Part shown: positions 54,269-64,000 of the stretch, piece by piece
Layout of the letters: each line of letters starts with the position of its first letter
Numbering within the stretch: the first letter of the stretch is position 1
Assembly: GCA_947462335.1 (NCBI GenBank)
Contig: OX381718.1
Coordinates: 42,842,281-42,906,280, forward strand
DNA from: Harmothoe impar
Lineage: Eukaryota; Annelida; Polychaeta; Phyllodocida; Polynoidae
Direction: 5' to 3'
DNA length: 64,000 bases
Program-made: the position numbers and the translations under genes
Notes under the pieces: generated by a model
Databases searched by the model: none
Told to the model about the DNA's origin: nothing
The model's input: only the letters and a program-made list of their open reading frames with translations

Positions 54269-54475
54269 CAAAGGCCCATGCCAAGAAGGTCATTTTGGAT
54301 CACTCTGGGGCAGTATTCCACAAAGCCTTTATTTCATGTTTTTTTTTCTATTCAACATAAATTATGTTAAGTTACCATAGAAATGTGAACAAAATCACAG
54401 GCCATGTCCCATGGGGGTATGGGATACGGGATTTCTAGTACTTAAGCATGGTGATCATCGTATTCACAATAAAAT
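54269..54475 (-). repeat. Dispersed repeat sharing the 61.2-kb sequence
   Basis: The minus strand matches 61196-61441 in order: ATACGATGATCACCATGCTT and AAGTACTAGAAATCCC, then CATGGCCT, ATGAAATAAAGGC, ACTGCCCCAG and GGCATGGGCCTTTGTCTAT. It lacks the shared hairpin core and left arm. Confidence 0.65.
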
Positions 54476-55160
54476 ATTTACAAACACGCCCCTTTGTATC
54501 ATCATATGTACCCAATAGTGTATTTTATAGAACTATTTGACTACTTTGCCAAAAGACAAGTATAGGGGGCAATGTCCTTGCCGATTATACTAGTTAAATA
54601 TAGATCTATAAATGTTTCTGGAAACCGTTTTAAGTAAATAACGATACAGCTGAGCAATGCTGCAGATAATGGGTCCATTAACTTTATTATGATTCATGTA
54701 GTCTTGACCCACACTAAGCAAGAAGAGGCGATTGTAATGACATGTGTGTGAGTTGATACCCGGGTAAATTAGACCCGCTCAACCAGTACCGTTTTCCATC
54801 ACAAGGGCTCCAAATGGGACTGTTGGGACTGATATATTTAGGCCTAAATTGTAACTTCCCGTCAGGCTGTGCACAGGAGCTGGTGTATAGAATTTGATTG
54901 GTCAACTCCTGAAAACAAGTTAGGCAAATATTTTTTCATGTGAGTTTGCCCATACTCTACTATTATAGAGTTGGGGCCTGAGACTGGAGTAAATTAGCCA
55001 CTGTCACCATAATCTCAGCAGACTAATTAGTCTCGAATGATGGATCTACCCCTATAGTTATGTACCCATCTACCTAATTGCACCCTCTGCCTATAACACC
55101 ATGACCTGGTACATGTTCAGGTACCAGGCCTGGGTCTGATCCCTACTTGTTATGTCATAG
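54476..55160. other. No gene seen
   Basis: AT-rich, unremarkable. Confidence 0.5.
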
Positions 55161-55225
55161 TGACGTAACTAAGGATTCGTTAGTGACGTCACACATCTAC
55201 GTCACGAGCCGTCAGTTGTGACGTA
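55161..55225. promoter_or_regulatory. CRE cluster
   Basis: TGACGTAA (55161-55168), palindromic TGACGTCA (55184-55191), TACGTCAC (55199-55206) and TGTGACGTAT (55217-55226): four CREB/ATF-type sites in 65 bp in otherwise AT-rich DNA. Confidence 0.4.
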
Positions 55226-55226
55226 T

Positions 55227-55996
55227 GGGACGGGTGTTATTAGATTGACGTGTGTAGCTTTGCCCTTAGTACTGTTCCAAGGTACCTACCCGTAGCTCAA
55301 TGCAGCAAGAATGAGTGACTATTCCATATCCATTCTATTGCACTGCATATCTATTGATAAGAAGGCAAAATATGCATAGGAAAATTCAAAATATAATTGT
55401 CTTTTGAATTTCCAGATATAATTATTATATAAGATATGTATACATTACAAACAATCTTAGGGATGCAGTGGGGGAGGGGCCAGAGGTAGGGAATTCGCCA
55501 AAGTAAAGGGTCCCAGCCAACAAAGTCAGCCTTTTAGCCCTATTTTCTTGTCGTTTATTTTTGTCCAATAGTCCAAAATTCGCTCAAATGAATGTAAAAT
55601 TCGCCTGGAAATGACCCACGTTGCCAAGTCGTAAAATGCAATCACAGTGTTGCGAGCAGTCAGCTGAAACTAACGTTAGTACAAATCTATAATGAAATGT
55701 TACCATTTCTCACCACTAAGGTCTGTAGCAGGGGTAGGACAGGGATTAATTGTAGTTAATTAGGCCCCACTTCTGTCGGTAATGAACAGGGTGACGTCGT
55801 TGGTGTACCTGGTACCCGATAATGCCCGCAGATAATGCTAGATAGGTCATACTTTCTGTACCCATCAAACCAAATCACAGAATAATAAGCTGCATGCGAC
55901 ATTAAACCTCTACAGGAGTGTTGTAGTCTGTCATTGACATGGTATATAACACCGTATTTAAAGATAAGGGCCCATGGTGAGGCCTGTTGCTGACTA
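55227..55996. other. No gene recognised
   Basis: AT-rich, no coding features. Confidence 0.5.
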
Positions 55997-56168
55997 CACT
56001 GTAAATAGTTAGCTGGTTTGTTTTGTAGATATACAGTTAAATCTATTATAGGTGTAGGCCTACAGTTTATTGTAGGTGCACAGTAAAATCTGCTTTAAAG
56101 CTAAAGTATAGGTGCTGTAAAGTTACAGTAGATTTTACTGTGTATATCTACAATTATTTTTTACAGTG
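55997..56168. mobile_element. Tc1/mariner-like MITE
   Basis: CACTGTAAATAGTTAG at the left and TTATTTTTTACAGTG at the right, bracketed by TA (55995-55996, 56169-56170). The interior repeats TACAGTTTA/TTACAGTAGATTTTACTGT palindromes. It resembles 7630-7779. Confidence 0.6.
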
Positions 56169-56455
56169 TACTTGTGTTGGAGGTCACCTACATATTAAAT
56201 CAAATATAGAGGTCTGTGTCAGTTGTATCCTTTAATATCATTTTTTATGTCTATAGAGGTTTAGGTAACCTAGCCTGCCCCTGATTCAGATTCTATACAC
56301 CCACTCAGAACACAGGATTCTGTGTCACCCGGTCAATGCTATTGCAATGCAAGCAGTACTTTCAATACAGGTGAGAAAATATCTCAAGAGAAAGGGTCCT
56401 CACCACTCGTGCTGCCCGCCACACTGTGGACTTTCTATGAACCCACCTATTATAA

Positions 56456-56609
56456 ACCCTTTAATGCCGAACCTTCTCAAATGCATCACCCTGGATCACA
56501 CTATACTGCTTGTCTGTACGATGCATTCATGCAACACTACTGAGTTCCTCTCTCATTCATGCAGTCACACTAACAGAGGGGCATAGTTCATTAAATCAAT
56601 ATGTTGCAT
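56456..56609. mobile_element. TTAN-MITE, decayed, abutting another
   Basis: CCCTTTAATGCCGAACC after ATAA, CGATGCATTCATGCAAC, and a right part AGGGGCATAGTTCATTAAATC running to TTAA at 56610. Most hairpins are lost. Confidence 0.45.
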
Positions 56610-56613
56610 TTAA

Positions 56614-56849
56614 CTCTTTAATGGCGGCATGTCACTAAAATGTGATATTTGTCGTTATGATGCACCGATGCAGCCCTGGCAAGTAACTTACCAGTGCTGC
56701 ATTGGTTCACCATACCGATCATTCGGCAGTGACTCAACCGTGGATCGGCATGATGCTTAAATGCAGCCCTGGCGATTTACTCGCCGATTCATGCATTCGC
56801 ACCAACACAGGGTTATAGTACATTAAAGGACTGTATTACCCTTAAAGGG
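56614..56849. mobile_element. TTAN-MITE, full length
   Basis: CTCTTTAATGGCGGCATG after TTAA; right end GTATTACCCTTAAAGGG before TTAT. Both GAGT-type hairpins, the GCCGATC-type centre and the GTCGTTATGATGCACCGATG motif are present. Confidence 0.88.
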
Positions 56850-56989
56850 TTATCATGTTGCATGTATGTGTATATAATGGATAAAGTGTGGCACTGGTAT
56901 AAAGTCGGCAGTTGGCACACGCTACACCCACGACCCGCCACCCCAACACTCCAAACCAAACATGACTGCTTGATTAATGACCATATTAA

Positions 56990-57209
56990 AACCCTTTAAA
57001 GATGGCATGTCACTAAAAGTTAACATCAATCGTCATGCTTGCGTCGATGCAGCCTAAGCGAGTAACTTGCCAGTGCTGCATTGGTGCATCATCTGTCATA
57101 TCGACCCTCCGGGAGTGTCTCAACCCTGTAGGCATGATGCTTGAATGCATGAATGCATCACGACGACGACGGGTTTAATGCAGTAAGGCATCTTGTCACT
57201 CTTAAAGGG
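56990..57209. mobile_element. TTAN-MITE, full length
   Basis: TTAA on both sides. Left AACCCTTTAAAGATGGCATG; right CTTGTCACTCTTAAAGGG. Shares the GGCATGTCACTAAAA subfamily start with 56614-56849, so these two may be closely related. Confidence 0.88.
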
Positions 57210-57213
57210 TTAA

Positions 57214-57609
57214 CAGAGTGCCGTAATGTCCTATGCATAGGCCAAACTCCCCCTGCCCATACAGGGAGGAACTTTTATTTCATGGTGAATATGGCAGCCC
57301 TATTGATTTAAAGGAAGAATGCCTTAAATCAAATTTCCTGTGAAATGCTACCTGGTGCTATGCCTGTGAAATGCTAGCTGATGCTATGCCTCCATGAAGC
57401 CTATTGTCATCAGGTAACCTGAAACTGGCTGTTTTCCATCTTTTGGCCTCCTACAATGTGCTAATAACTTACAAAGATGTAGGACATGTAATATGTTCTT
57501 GGTCTCTACATGCAATATGCACATCCGGGTACTGGTGTGTTGTCATGGTAACGGCAGCCAAATGTCATTGACACAGGAAGACGATTACTGATATGCACAG
57601 TATGCCTAA
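57214..57609. other. No gene; small duplication
   Basis: GTGAAATGCTA(C/G)CTG(G/A)TGCTATGCCT is duplicated at 57342 and 57366. GTTGTCATGGTAAC near 57540 is X-box-like. Confidence 0.45.
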
Positions 57610-57869
57610 CCCCTTAAGGAACAGCATGATACCTCAATAGTCGTGCTCACTTGACATTATGATGAACACAGTAGAGTCAGCGAGTAGCGAGTAACTCGCT
57701 GGCGCGGCTTCAGGTCAACCCTATTGGGAGGGTATCAACCCGCACGGTCAGAAAGATGTTTGATTGTACCACTGGCGAGTTATTTCCCAGGGCGCGTTGC
57801 ATGAATGCATCGTGCCGACATAAGAGGATACAGCATTAAACAAGTATGCAGGTTAATATTACTTAAGGG
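57610..57869. mobile_element. TTAN-MITE, diverged
   Basis: CCCCTTAAGGAACAGCATG after CTAA. The GCGAGTAACTCGC hairpin is perfect. The right end TATTACTTAAGGG is altered. Confidence 0.7.
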
Positions 57870-59745
57870 TCAGAGGCTGTAGAACGACTCAGGTCGGACA
57901 CTGACCCCGGGGACTGACAGGTAACTCCCAGTGATGCAGCATTACATCTTTTAATCCCCATAGTATAGACCCACTGATGGAAGAAGACACATCAACTGAA
58001 TTATGTCCAGTTGGTCAATTATAAACAGTTAAATTGTATATATACAATTACTACTATATATACTATATGTATAGTAATGTGTAGTACAATCGTATGCACA
58101 AGGAACCTTCAATTTAAGATAGTCTCCACTCCTCTAATGTGGATTATGAATGGACAACGTAGGTAGATCTATGCACACTTGTAGCCTACAGCACTGGTGT
58201 TGTCTGGGTGGGGAAGGGGGGTACTTCTCAGTTCACAAAGGTAATGTGGGTTTGCTGGTTGTTGTTGTGCCATGTGTATATATTCATATATCACACAGTG
58301 GGAGATAAGTAGGGCAGGGCCGGTTAATCCGGTTAATCCACAGTCTCAATTAATCTACACCATGATGGGATTAACCTTTAATCCCGACAGCTTTTATTAA
58401 GGTCACGCAATATTGATCAACTTTGATCAGAGCGTACCATGTTAATCACTAGCACCTACCTGGACCGAACCAATAAGAGTGTAGGTCCCTTTTTGGAAAG
58501 GGGTGGGGGGGTTGTATTTTTTTTTTGCGAACAGGCCAGTTTGTTATTAAAGCAAAAAAGGATCAACCGTGATAAATCGGAACCCTACGGGATGGGGAGG
58601 GTTGGACAATTGGGGGAAAGGGTCGCTCACGCAAATATCCACCGAGCACCCCCCCCCCCCCCCCCACCATATTGTCAGAGAATGAGAACTCCCCAAGTAT
58701 AATTAACCTCTATGTCCTCAACGTAAAACTTAGCACATTGCCAGGTGGCCCCTGCTGAGTTGGCTCCCTCCAAGGAATTGAAAACTGTGACCGATGTTCA
58801 GTTGTCCAGGGGCCATTTTATTATGTTTTAATCTCGTGGCACCAACTGCTGCCTGGGACCTCTAAAGAACTTTGGCCCGATTAACGAACGTTGAAGAGAA
58901 TACCCTTTTGGAGAAGACCCCCCCCCCCTCGCCCTTTCAAAACTCTGGATCAGCCACTGTGGACCAACACGTAATCAATTATGAAATCAGTACCAGTATT
59001 ATGATGATTAGGCCACTTTAAAAATAACGCGCGCATCATAGAAATCAGGTTTTGAGGGAAGTAAACATTTTTGCTAAACATGAAGATAGGGAGAAAGCCT
59101 CACTCGTCATATTTCTCAGTCATTTGTGATAAGTAACCACACTTTTTTTTGAGTGGCCTTCCCATTTAGATTTTGAACCAATGTTCAATACAGCTTACCA
59201 ATACTGATTAACGATTGAGTCAGTGGGTGGGTGAGTAGCCACTTGATCGGAGCACCGATACTCGATCCGTCAATTGCAATGGTTTCTGGAGTGGGCGGGG
59301 TCGTTGGGGATTGTGTGTTTATGTGGGCACTAAGATGGGATAAGCCCTCTGGTACTCTTAGTGTGAGATTAATGCGCGGCACATGGCCTTGACTCCTCAC
59401 ACCTTACCACCTGTGAGAAGTGAGTAGGAGAGCTCAATGATTAGGGTCAGGTTGAGGGTCAGACCCACGGCAAAGGCCTGTATAATGCCAAGGGCTGTGG
59501 GGAAAATGCTGTAAGAATTGTGCAAGGTAATTATAAATGTCTCTGAGATAAAATATGAAAACAGCTCATGGTAATAAGCCGATGGTAAAAATAATTACTA
59601 ACAATTAAGACAAAAGGTAAACATGAATATGAATTTATACCATTTTGGTCATAATCGGGTGCCTGCGGCAGAGAGTATTCATCTGTTTGAGTGTTTGCTG
59701 TGACAGTGAACATCATACCTGGTCAGGTGTGGGTGTAGGTCCTAA
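57870..59745. other. No gene recognised
   Basis: AT-rich, with a C run at 58649-58665. CTGGATCAGCCACTG at 58945 may be a lone hAT-like end. GGTTAATCC direct repeat at 58320. The frames at 58439-58702 and 59185-59400 have no recognisable features. Confidence 0.45.
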
Positions 59746-59917
59746 CCTTTTAAAGGCGGCATGAGGTCATGATCTCTTCTGCTAATTATGTAGATTGTAA
59801 TCATAATGTACCAAAGGAAATGTCGGAAATGATCAAAAACTCTAGGGCCATTATTCTGCCCCCCTTGGAACTTTTAGAGGAGGTTGGAGTTTAAAGCGCT
59901 CTGTTACATTTAAAGGG
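59746..59917. mobile_element. TTAN-MITE, degenerate
   Basis: CCTTTTAAAGGCGGCATGAGG after CTAA; right end CTGTTACATTTAAAGGG before TTAA. Hairpins are not recognisable. Confidence 0.6.
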
Positions 59918-60034
59918 TTAACCTAATCGGAAACCCAAACCAGGCCGCCCAGCTTGTACCAATATAACAGATACAATGTAAACCTGTAGGTGCAGCCCTT
60001 AGGCCCTTTAGCTGCCATGTCCCAGTATAGGTAA

Positions 60035-60579
60035 CCCTTTAAGGACCGCATAGTGCATTCATGCAGCCTTGGTGAATAACTTGGGTCGTGATGGATTCAT
60101 GCGCAATGCACAGGGATCCAATGGGTCAGGGAGTCATGGACACTTGTGAAATTGCGTGGCAAGTTAGGAGAAATTTAAAAGGAAATTAACTGAAGAGTGC
60201 CCAGCCCTCTACCACATCATACAGTAAATATGGCCAGAGTAAATGTTTGTTATTGAAACTAGACAGGCAATTTCAATCTGACTTTTATCCTGGTAATGAC
60301 AGCAAGGGCTATGTAGCACATCAGGTGCAATATTATATAGGAACAGTGTTTTCACATGGCGCATGGGATACTGTTCCATGAGAGGATATCGACCATTTTA
60401 TAATATATTCCCATCAATTCAGGAACAGTACTGTTATTAAGGAGTATTAAGACTATATCTTGGTTAATATCAAAAGTAAATTAACTGTTTAAGTCCTAGC
60501 GAGTTACTCACCAATGCTCACCCATGCATAGTATCAAGAAAGGGCATAATGCATTAAGGCACTATGTGGCCCTAAAGGT
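60035..60579. mobile_element. TTAN-MITE split by ~370 bp
   Basis: The left part 60035-60115 (CCCTTTAAGGACCGCATAGTG, TGCAGCCTTGGTGAATAAC) and right part 60490-60579 (AGCGAGTTACTCACC, AAGGGCATAATGCATTAAGG, ATGTGGCCCTAAAGG, then TTAA) fit one copy. Non-homologous sequence at about 60116-60489 separates them; its own ends were not defined. Confidence 0.6.
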
Positions 60580-60661
60580 TTAATACATGAAAATTAATCA
60601 AGGTATTACAAGTCTGTGAGGTATGTCTGGCCCTGACCCCAGGCTGTAGTGCCGTGTTTAG

Positions 60662-60675
60662 TCACCAGGTGGCGT
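60662..60675 (+). promoter_or_regulatory. CTCF-like site near E-box
   Basis: TCACCAGGTGGCGT matches the CTCF core at 12 of 14 positions, followed by CACGTCACATGTCACGTGAC with a CACGTG E-box (60690-60695). Confidence 0.3.
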
Positions 60676-60788
60676 GACACGTCACATGTCACGTGACCTC
60701 GGCACACGCGCGGGGCCTTGTGGGATACCGTGACCATCCGGATGTTTACATGCAGCTGGGAGCCTGAGTGGATCCTTGGCTCCATCAC

Positions 60789-61032
60789 ATGTACGTCACT
60801 AGTACGTCACCTGTACGTCACTAGTATGTCACCTGTATGTCACTAGCACGTCATTGCTCTGTCACTAGTAGTACCGGGTAGTACGTCATTAGTATGTCAC
60901 TATTATGTCACCAGTACGTCACTAGTACCTCACCAGTACCTCACTGGTCTGTATGTCACCTGTACGTTACTAGTAGTAGTACGTCACCAGTGCGTTACTA
61001 GCAATAATGTCACCAGTAGGCCTACGTCATTA
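60789..61032. repeat. CRE half-site array, ~10-11-bp unit
   Basis: About 22 near-tandem copies of (C/A)NGTACGTCACTAGT-like units; most keep TACGTCA or TATGTCA. Spacing is mostly 10-11 bp, about one helical turn. TACGTCA is a CREB/ATF half-site extension. It could be a neutral microsatellite or a natural multi-site binding array. Confidence 0.8.
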
Positions 61033-61195
61033 GTACATCACCAAAGCCCTGTCACAGGCCTGGTACGTAGATCTTCCATGAGTCTACAATTTAATGCAGT
61101 TATAGATAGTCTGCTTAGAGCACGCGTAATAAGACGTAATACAGTCCTCCCTACAATCACAATTTGATACCCTTTGAATGTTGGCCCTTATTTCA

Positions 61196-61441
61196 TGGTG
61201 GATACGATGACCACTATGCTTAAGTACTAGAAATCCCATGGCCTATGACATCATCATTTGTTCAAATTCTTATGGCCATTTATATGCAATTAAACATATT
61301 TTGAAGAATAAAAACCATGAAATAAAGGCAAAGGCCCATGGCCAGAGGATATTCCCACTCAGTCTGCGGCTTCGTGGGATACTGCCCCAGCCCCACCTTG
61401 GGGGGAACGATACCAAAATATTCTCTGGCCATGGGCCTTTG
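61196..61441 (+). repeat. Dispersed repeat with core hairpin
   Basis: Starts ATGGTGGATACGATGACCAC, continues CTTAAGTACTAGAAATCCC and AAACCATGAAATAAAGGC. It ends in a palindrome with perfect 19-bp arms (CAAAGGCCCATGGCCAGAG, 61329-61347; inverse 61423-61441) around the core shared with 43505-43545. Confidence 0.8.
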
Positions 61442-61794
61442 TCTATTTAGCTGATTTTATGGGAAATTATCTATGTATGGGGGGTGGGGATAATATGTAG
61501 CTACTGTGATTTAGCAATAGATCAACACAGTCATATGTAATGTGTATATTTTATTATTTGAACACTCCCACATAGTGCAAAAGACATAATAAAGGATGGC
61601 AAATGATTATACGGGGATAGACATGTGATAGATCATCTAGCTTTGTGTCTATTGCCTCTTGTCATGATTTGTATAAGCCAAGTTAATAAAGGCGAGATGC
61701 CTGGGGCGGGAGTCATGTATGAGGCCAAGTAATATAGATAAAGTCTGTGATAGAGCTGAACCTCTATACTATATATACAGACTATATGATTTAT
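61442..61794. other. No gene seen
   Basis: AT-rich. Confidence 0.5.
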
Positions 61795-62048
61795 CCCTTT
61801 AAGAGCCACATAGTGCACTGTGCCCTTTGTCGTCATGATACATGCATGCAGCCCTGGTGGGTAACTCACCAGGCCTGCATTGCAAGCATGCAAGTATCAT
61901 AACGATCCTATGAGGTTAATTCATGCCCATAATTATGGTCTGCATAATGCATGGATGCAACCTTAGCAAGTAGACTCACCAGGGCTGCATCCATGCATCA
62001 TGGGGACAAAGGGCATAGCCCATAGAACACCGTGCGGCCCTGAAGGGG
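61795..62048. mobile_element. TTAN-MITE, full length
   Basis: TTAT on both sides (61791-61794, 62049-62052), a matched non-TTAA duplication. Left CCCTTTAAGAGCCACATAGTG; right CCGTGCGGCCCTGAAGGGG. Both GAGTAACTC-type hairpins are present, and GGACAAAGGGCATAG is intact. Confidence 0.9.
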
Positions 62049-62249
62049 TTATAGATCAAAGATCCTATTGCCTCGCCTGGCACTGATCACCCAGGTGGGT
62101 AGCCCCAGGTAGAGCCCCCAGTTAAAGCTATATGTCATACATGGCCGGGGGGTGCACCTATTAGTGGTAGATCTACATGCAATATAGAGTGAGCGATGTG
62201 GACAACAGAGCTCTGCATATCTCTATGATACACTGATAGATTAAACTTT

Positions 62250-62425
62250 GGGGGCTTCCATAAAGTATGTACGCACATTTTCTCCAGAAATTGACCCCCC
62301 ACACCCCCTGAAGTTCTTGTACACATTAAAATAAAGGGTTTGTGTACGCAAAGATTTTCAGAAAATAGACCCCTCCACACCCCCCTCCCTTCGTGCGTAG
62401 GCCTACATACTTTATGGCAGCCCCC
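62250..62425. mobile_element. CATAAAGTATGTA-family MITE
   Basis: 22-bp TIRs with one mismatch: GGGGGCTTCCATAAAGTATG(TA) and the inverse of GGGGGCTGCCATAAAGTATG(TA). 176 bp. The interior has two diverged copies of GTAYGCA..TTTTC.GAAA.TGACCCC. Related to 27350-27505. Confidence 0.85.
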
Positions 62426-62464
62426 TTACTGGTCATGTGGTCTGGGTGTCATAGGTGTAGCTCC

Positions 62465-63822
62465 CCGGACCAAAAGGCAGTAGACAATAAGTATTGGATA
62501 AGTAGAGGAAAAGTATTATCAGGAAGTATTGACAAAGTAGTTATTCAGTAGTTTCGAATTTTTCAGAGCCTCAGGCAGAAACTTGGGAAGTAGCTGTCCA
62601 GTATTACAGCAGTATAGGATAAGTATCCAAAAAGTAGTACATCAGTATGTCCGAAATATTTAAATGAGGTAAAAGTATAGATTAAGTATGATACTGAATT
62701 GCTACTACCATTCAGTATGAAGTCAGTATTGCTTGAGCCTGTGGGGTTTCTGGGTCAGTTCAGTTAGCTGAAAAGAATACTTCTTCCCTACTTTCTGGGT
62801 CTCTAGTACTACTGAACAGCTACTTTTCTTGGGCTACTTTTCTAATACTCCTAATCAGTATGAGAAAAGTATGTCCGAAATATTTAAATGAGATGAAAGT
62901 ATAGGTTAAGTATGCTACTGATATCCAGTTGACAATTCAGTATTGTTATTCAGAATAGATGCTGTGTATTAGTCACATGCTGAAAGTAGTGAATAAGTAG
63001 TGGTTGACTCCTACTGTTTGAATCAGGAGGTCTATGGGATGTAGGCTCTGTCAATACAAGTCTATGGGTTTCACATATATGCATCGGATGTACATGTATT
63101 AAGAATACATGTATACAATTCTGTTCCTATATGCCCCCACCCCCACCCCCACCTAATACTTTGAAAGCCCCTCACTGATCCGTAAATGACAATCATGTTA
63201 GGGCATACACATGTTTATATGATAAAAATATAGCTCTACACACAGCTGTACTGAGTCCTCCATTCACAATTTCTAATAATCAATTTACTCACCATAACGG
63301 CCCCTTAAAACTTGTTACAAGGAGCCTAATGTAGTCACAGGGTATCCAATGTATTGTATGCCCATTCTTGTAACATTATGAAGGGTCTTTGATAGATAAT
63401 TCCTTACAATATGTGCTCCCTCTGTGTGTCTGTGTTAGCCCTACTGGATTCTGGCGCATTCTGTGCAGCTGTCAAATCTGAATTTGTCTACTAACCCAAA
63501 TAAATTGAGGTCTCGAGCACCAGGGTGACCCTGATAAATCAGTATAGGAAAAGTATAATACTGAAGCAATGCTGATATGCGCCCTCTAGACTATGTCTAA
63601 GAAGTATTAGAGCAGTAGTCTTGAAGATAGTTCCAAATAAGCTATGTCTCAAAAGTATGAGATCAGTAGCATAGACAAAGTATCAGAGTAATTCCAGTAT
63701 ACATGAAGTAGACTACTGCTTTGGGGAGTAGTGGATGGATGGGGTCTAAGACATTTCAATAACCAAGTCAGTAGTGTTTCAGTACTACTGACTAGGGAAG
63801 TAACTACTGCCTTCTGGTCCGG
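62465..63822. mobile_element. 1.36-kb AGTAT-rich TIR element
   Basis: CCGGACCAAAAGGCAGTAG at the left is inverted at the right (CTACTGCCTTCTGGTCCGG). Both subterminal zones (62490-62960, 63535-63790) are packed with AAGTAT/GTAGT motifs, including a direct repeat (GTATGTCCGAAATATTTAAA, 62648 and 62871). The middle (63000-63500) lacks them. No transposase. Same architecture as the GAGTC foldback. Confidence 0.65.
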
Positions 63823-64000
63823 GTGGACCCAAGTTGGCCCCAACTCGTCCTCGGACGCGTCCGAGCAACATCGCTGGTATTTGAGGGGCCATGACCGCGT
63901 CACTGCCCCCGTATATTGGGGGGATTCCTACACGGTACCCATCTGCACTTTTAATACAACAGCACCAAGCGCACATAAACTATTTTAACCAGCAACCTTT
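63823..64000. other. GC-rich end of window
   Basis: A CpG-rich segment (63830-63910) with open frames on both strands, cut by the window end. Nothing recognised. Confidence 0.35.

Noticed and set aside
58917..58960. hAT-like end CTGGATCAGCCACTG
   Set aside because: No paired left end could be found, so not listed as an element.

Overview
This looks like animal nuclear DNA, most likely from a marine invertebrate. It has no operons or ribosome binding sites and no long host open reading frame. Short non-autonomous DNA transposons are very dense, and there are many minisatellites and long G or C homopolymer runs. It also holds two decayed retrotransposon fragments (one Ty3/gypsy-like, one LINE-like) and candidate exons with metazoan splice signals. 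CTCF-like, RFX X-box, CRE and nuclear-receptor-type motifs fit a bilaterian. A lancelet or another invertebrate deuterostome is possible, but the species cannot be fixed from this sequence. No tRNA, rRNA or CRISPR array was seen, and no complete protein-coding gene.

Layout. 1-4 kb: G/C-rich MITEs and a terminal-inverted-repeat (TIR) element. 3.7-4.6 kb: a 39-bp minisatellite broken by a hAT-like element, next to an E-box/AP-1 cluster. 5.7-8.3 kb: the first copies of the commonest repeat, called here 'TTAN-MITE' (about 200-260 bp, ends CCCTTTAAGG/CCTTAAAGGG, duplicated TTAA-type target, internal hairpins). 8.6-10.2 kb: a foldback element full of GAGTC. 10.3-16.9 kb: a GC-richer stretch with CpG-rich, CRE-rich and CTCF-like sequence, weak exon candidates, an old tandem duplication array and a 38-bp minisatellite. 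17-29.6 kb: repeats, including foldback elements, nested MITEs and a nuclear-receptor half-site cluster. 29.64-35.55 kb: a 5.9-kb TIR element whose arms carry tandem X-box units, with a truncated gypsy-like retrotransposon inside. 36-52 kb: more MITEs, the best host exon candidate (39576-39690), a weaker exon pair (42.47-42.79 kb) and a 35-bp satellite (45.8-46.3 kb). 52.8-54.1 kb: a 5'-truncated LINE copy with an 8-bp tail repeat. 54-64 kb: MITEs, CRE clusters, a CRE half-site array and a 1.36-kb AGTAT-rich TIR element.

The window is best read as intergenic or deep intronic DNA shaped by successive transposon insertions. At least three MITE families use a TTAA-type target, and several insertions are nested, so their relative order can be read. 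I found no convincing new enzymatic system. The most unusual signals are the multi-hairpin TTAN-MITE family, the X-box arrays inside the large TIR element, the shared-core hairpins at 43.5 and 61.4 kb, and the CRE half-site array at 60.8 kb.
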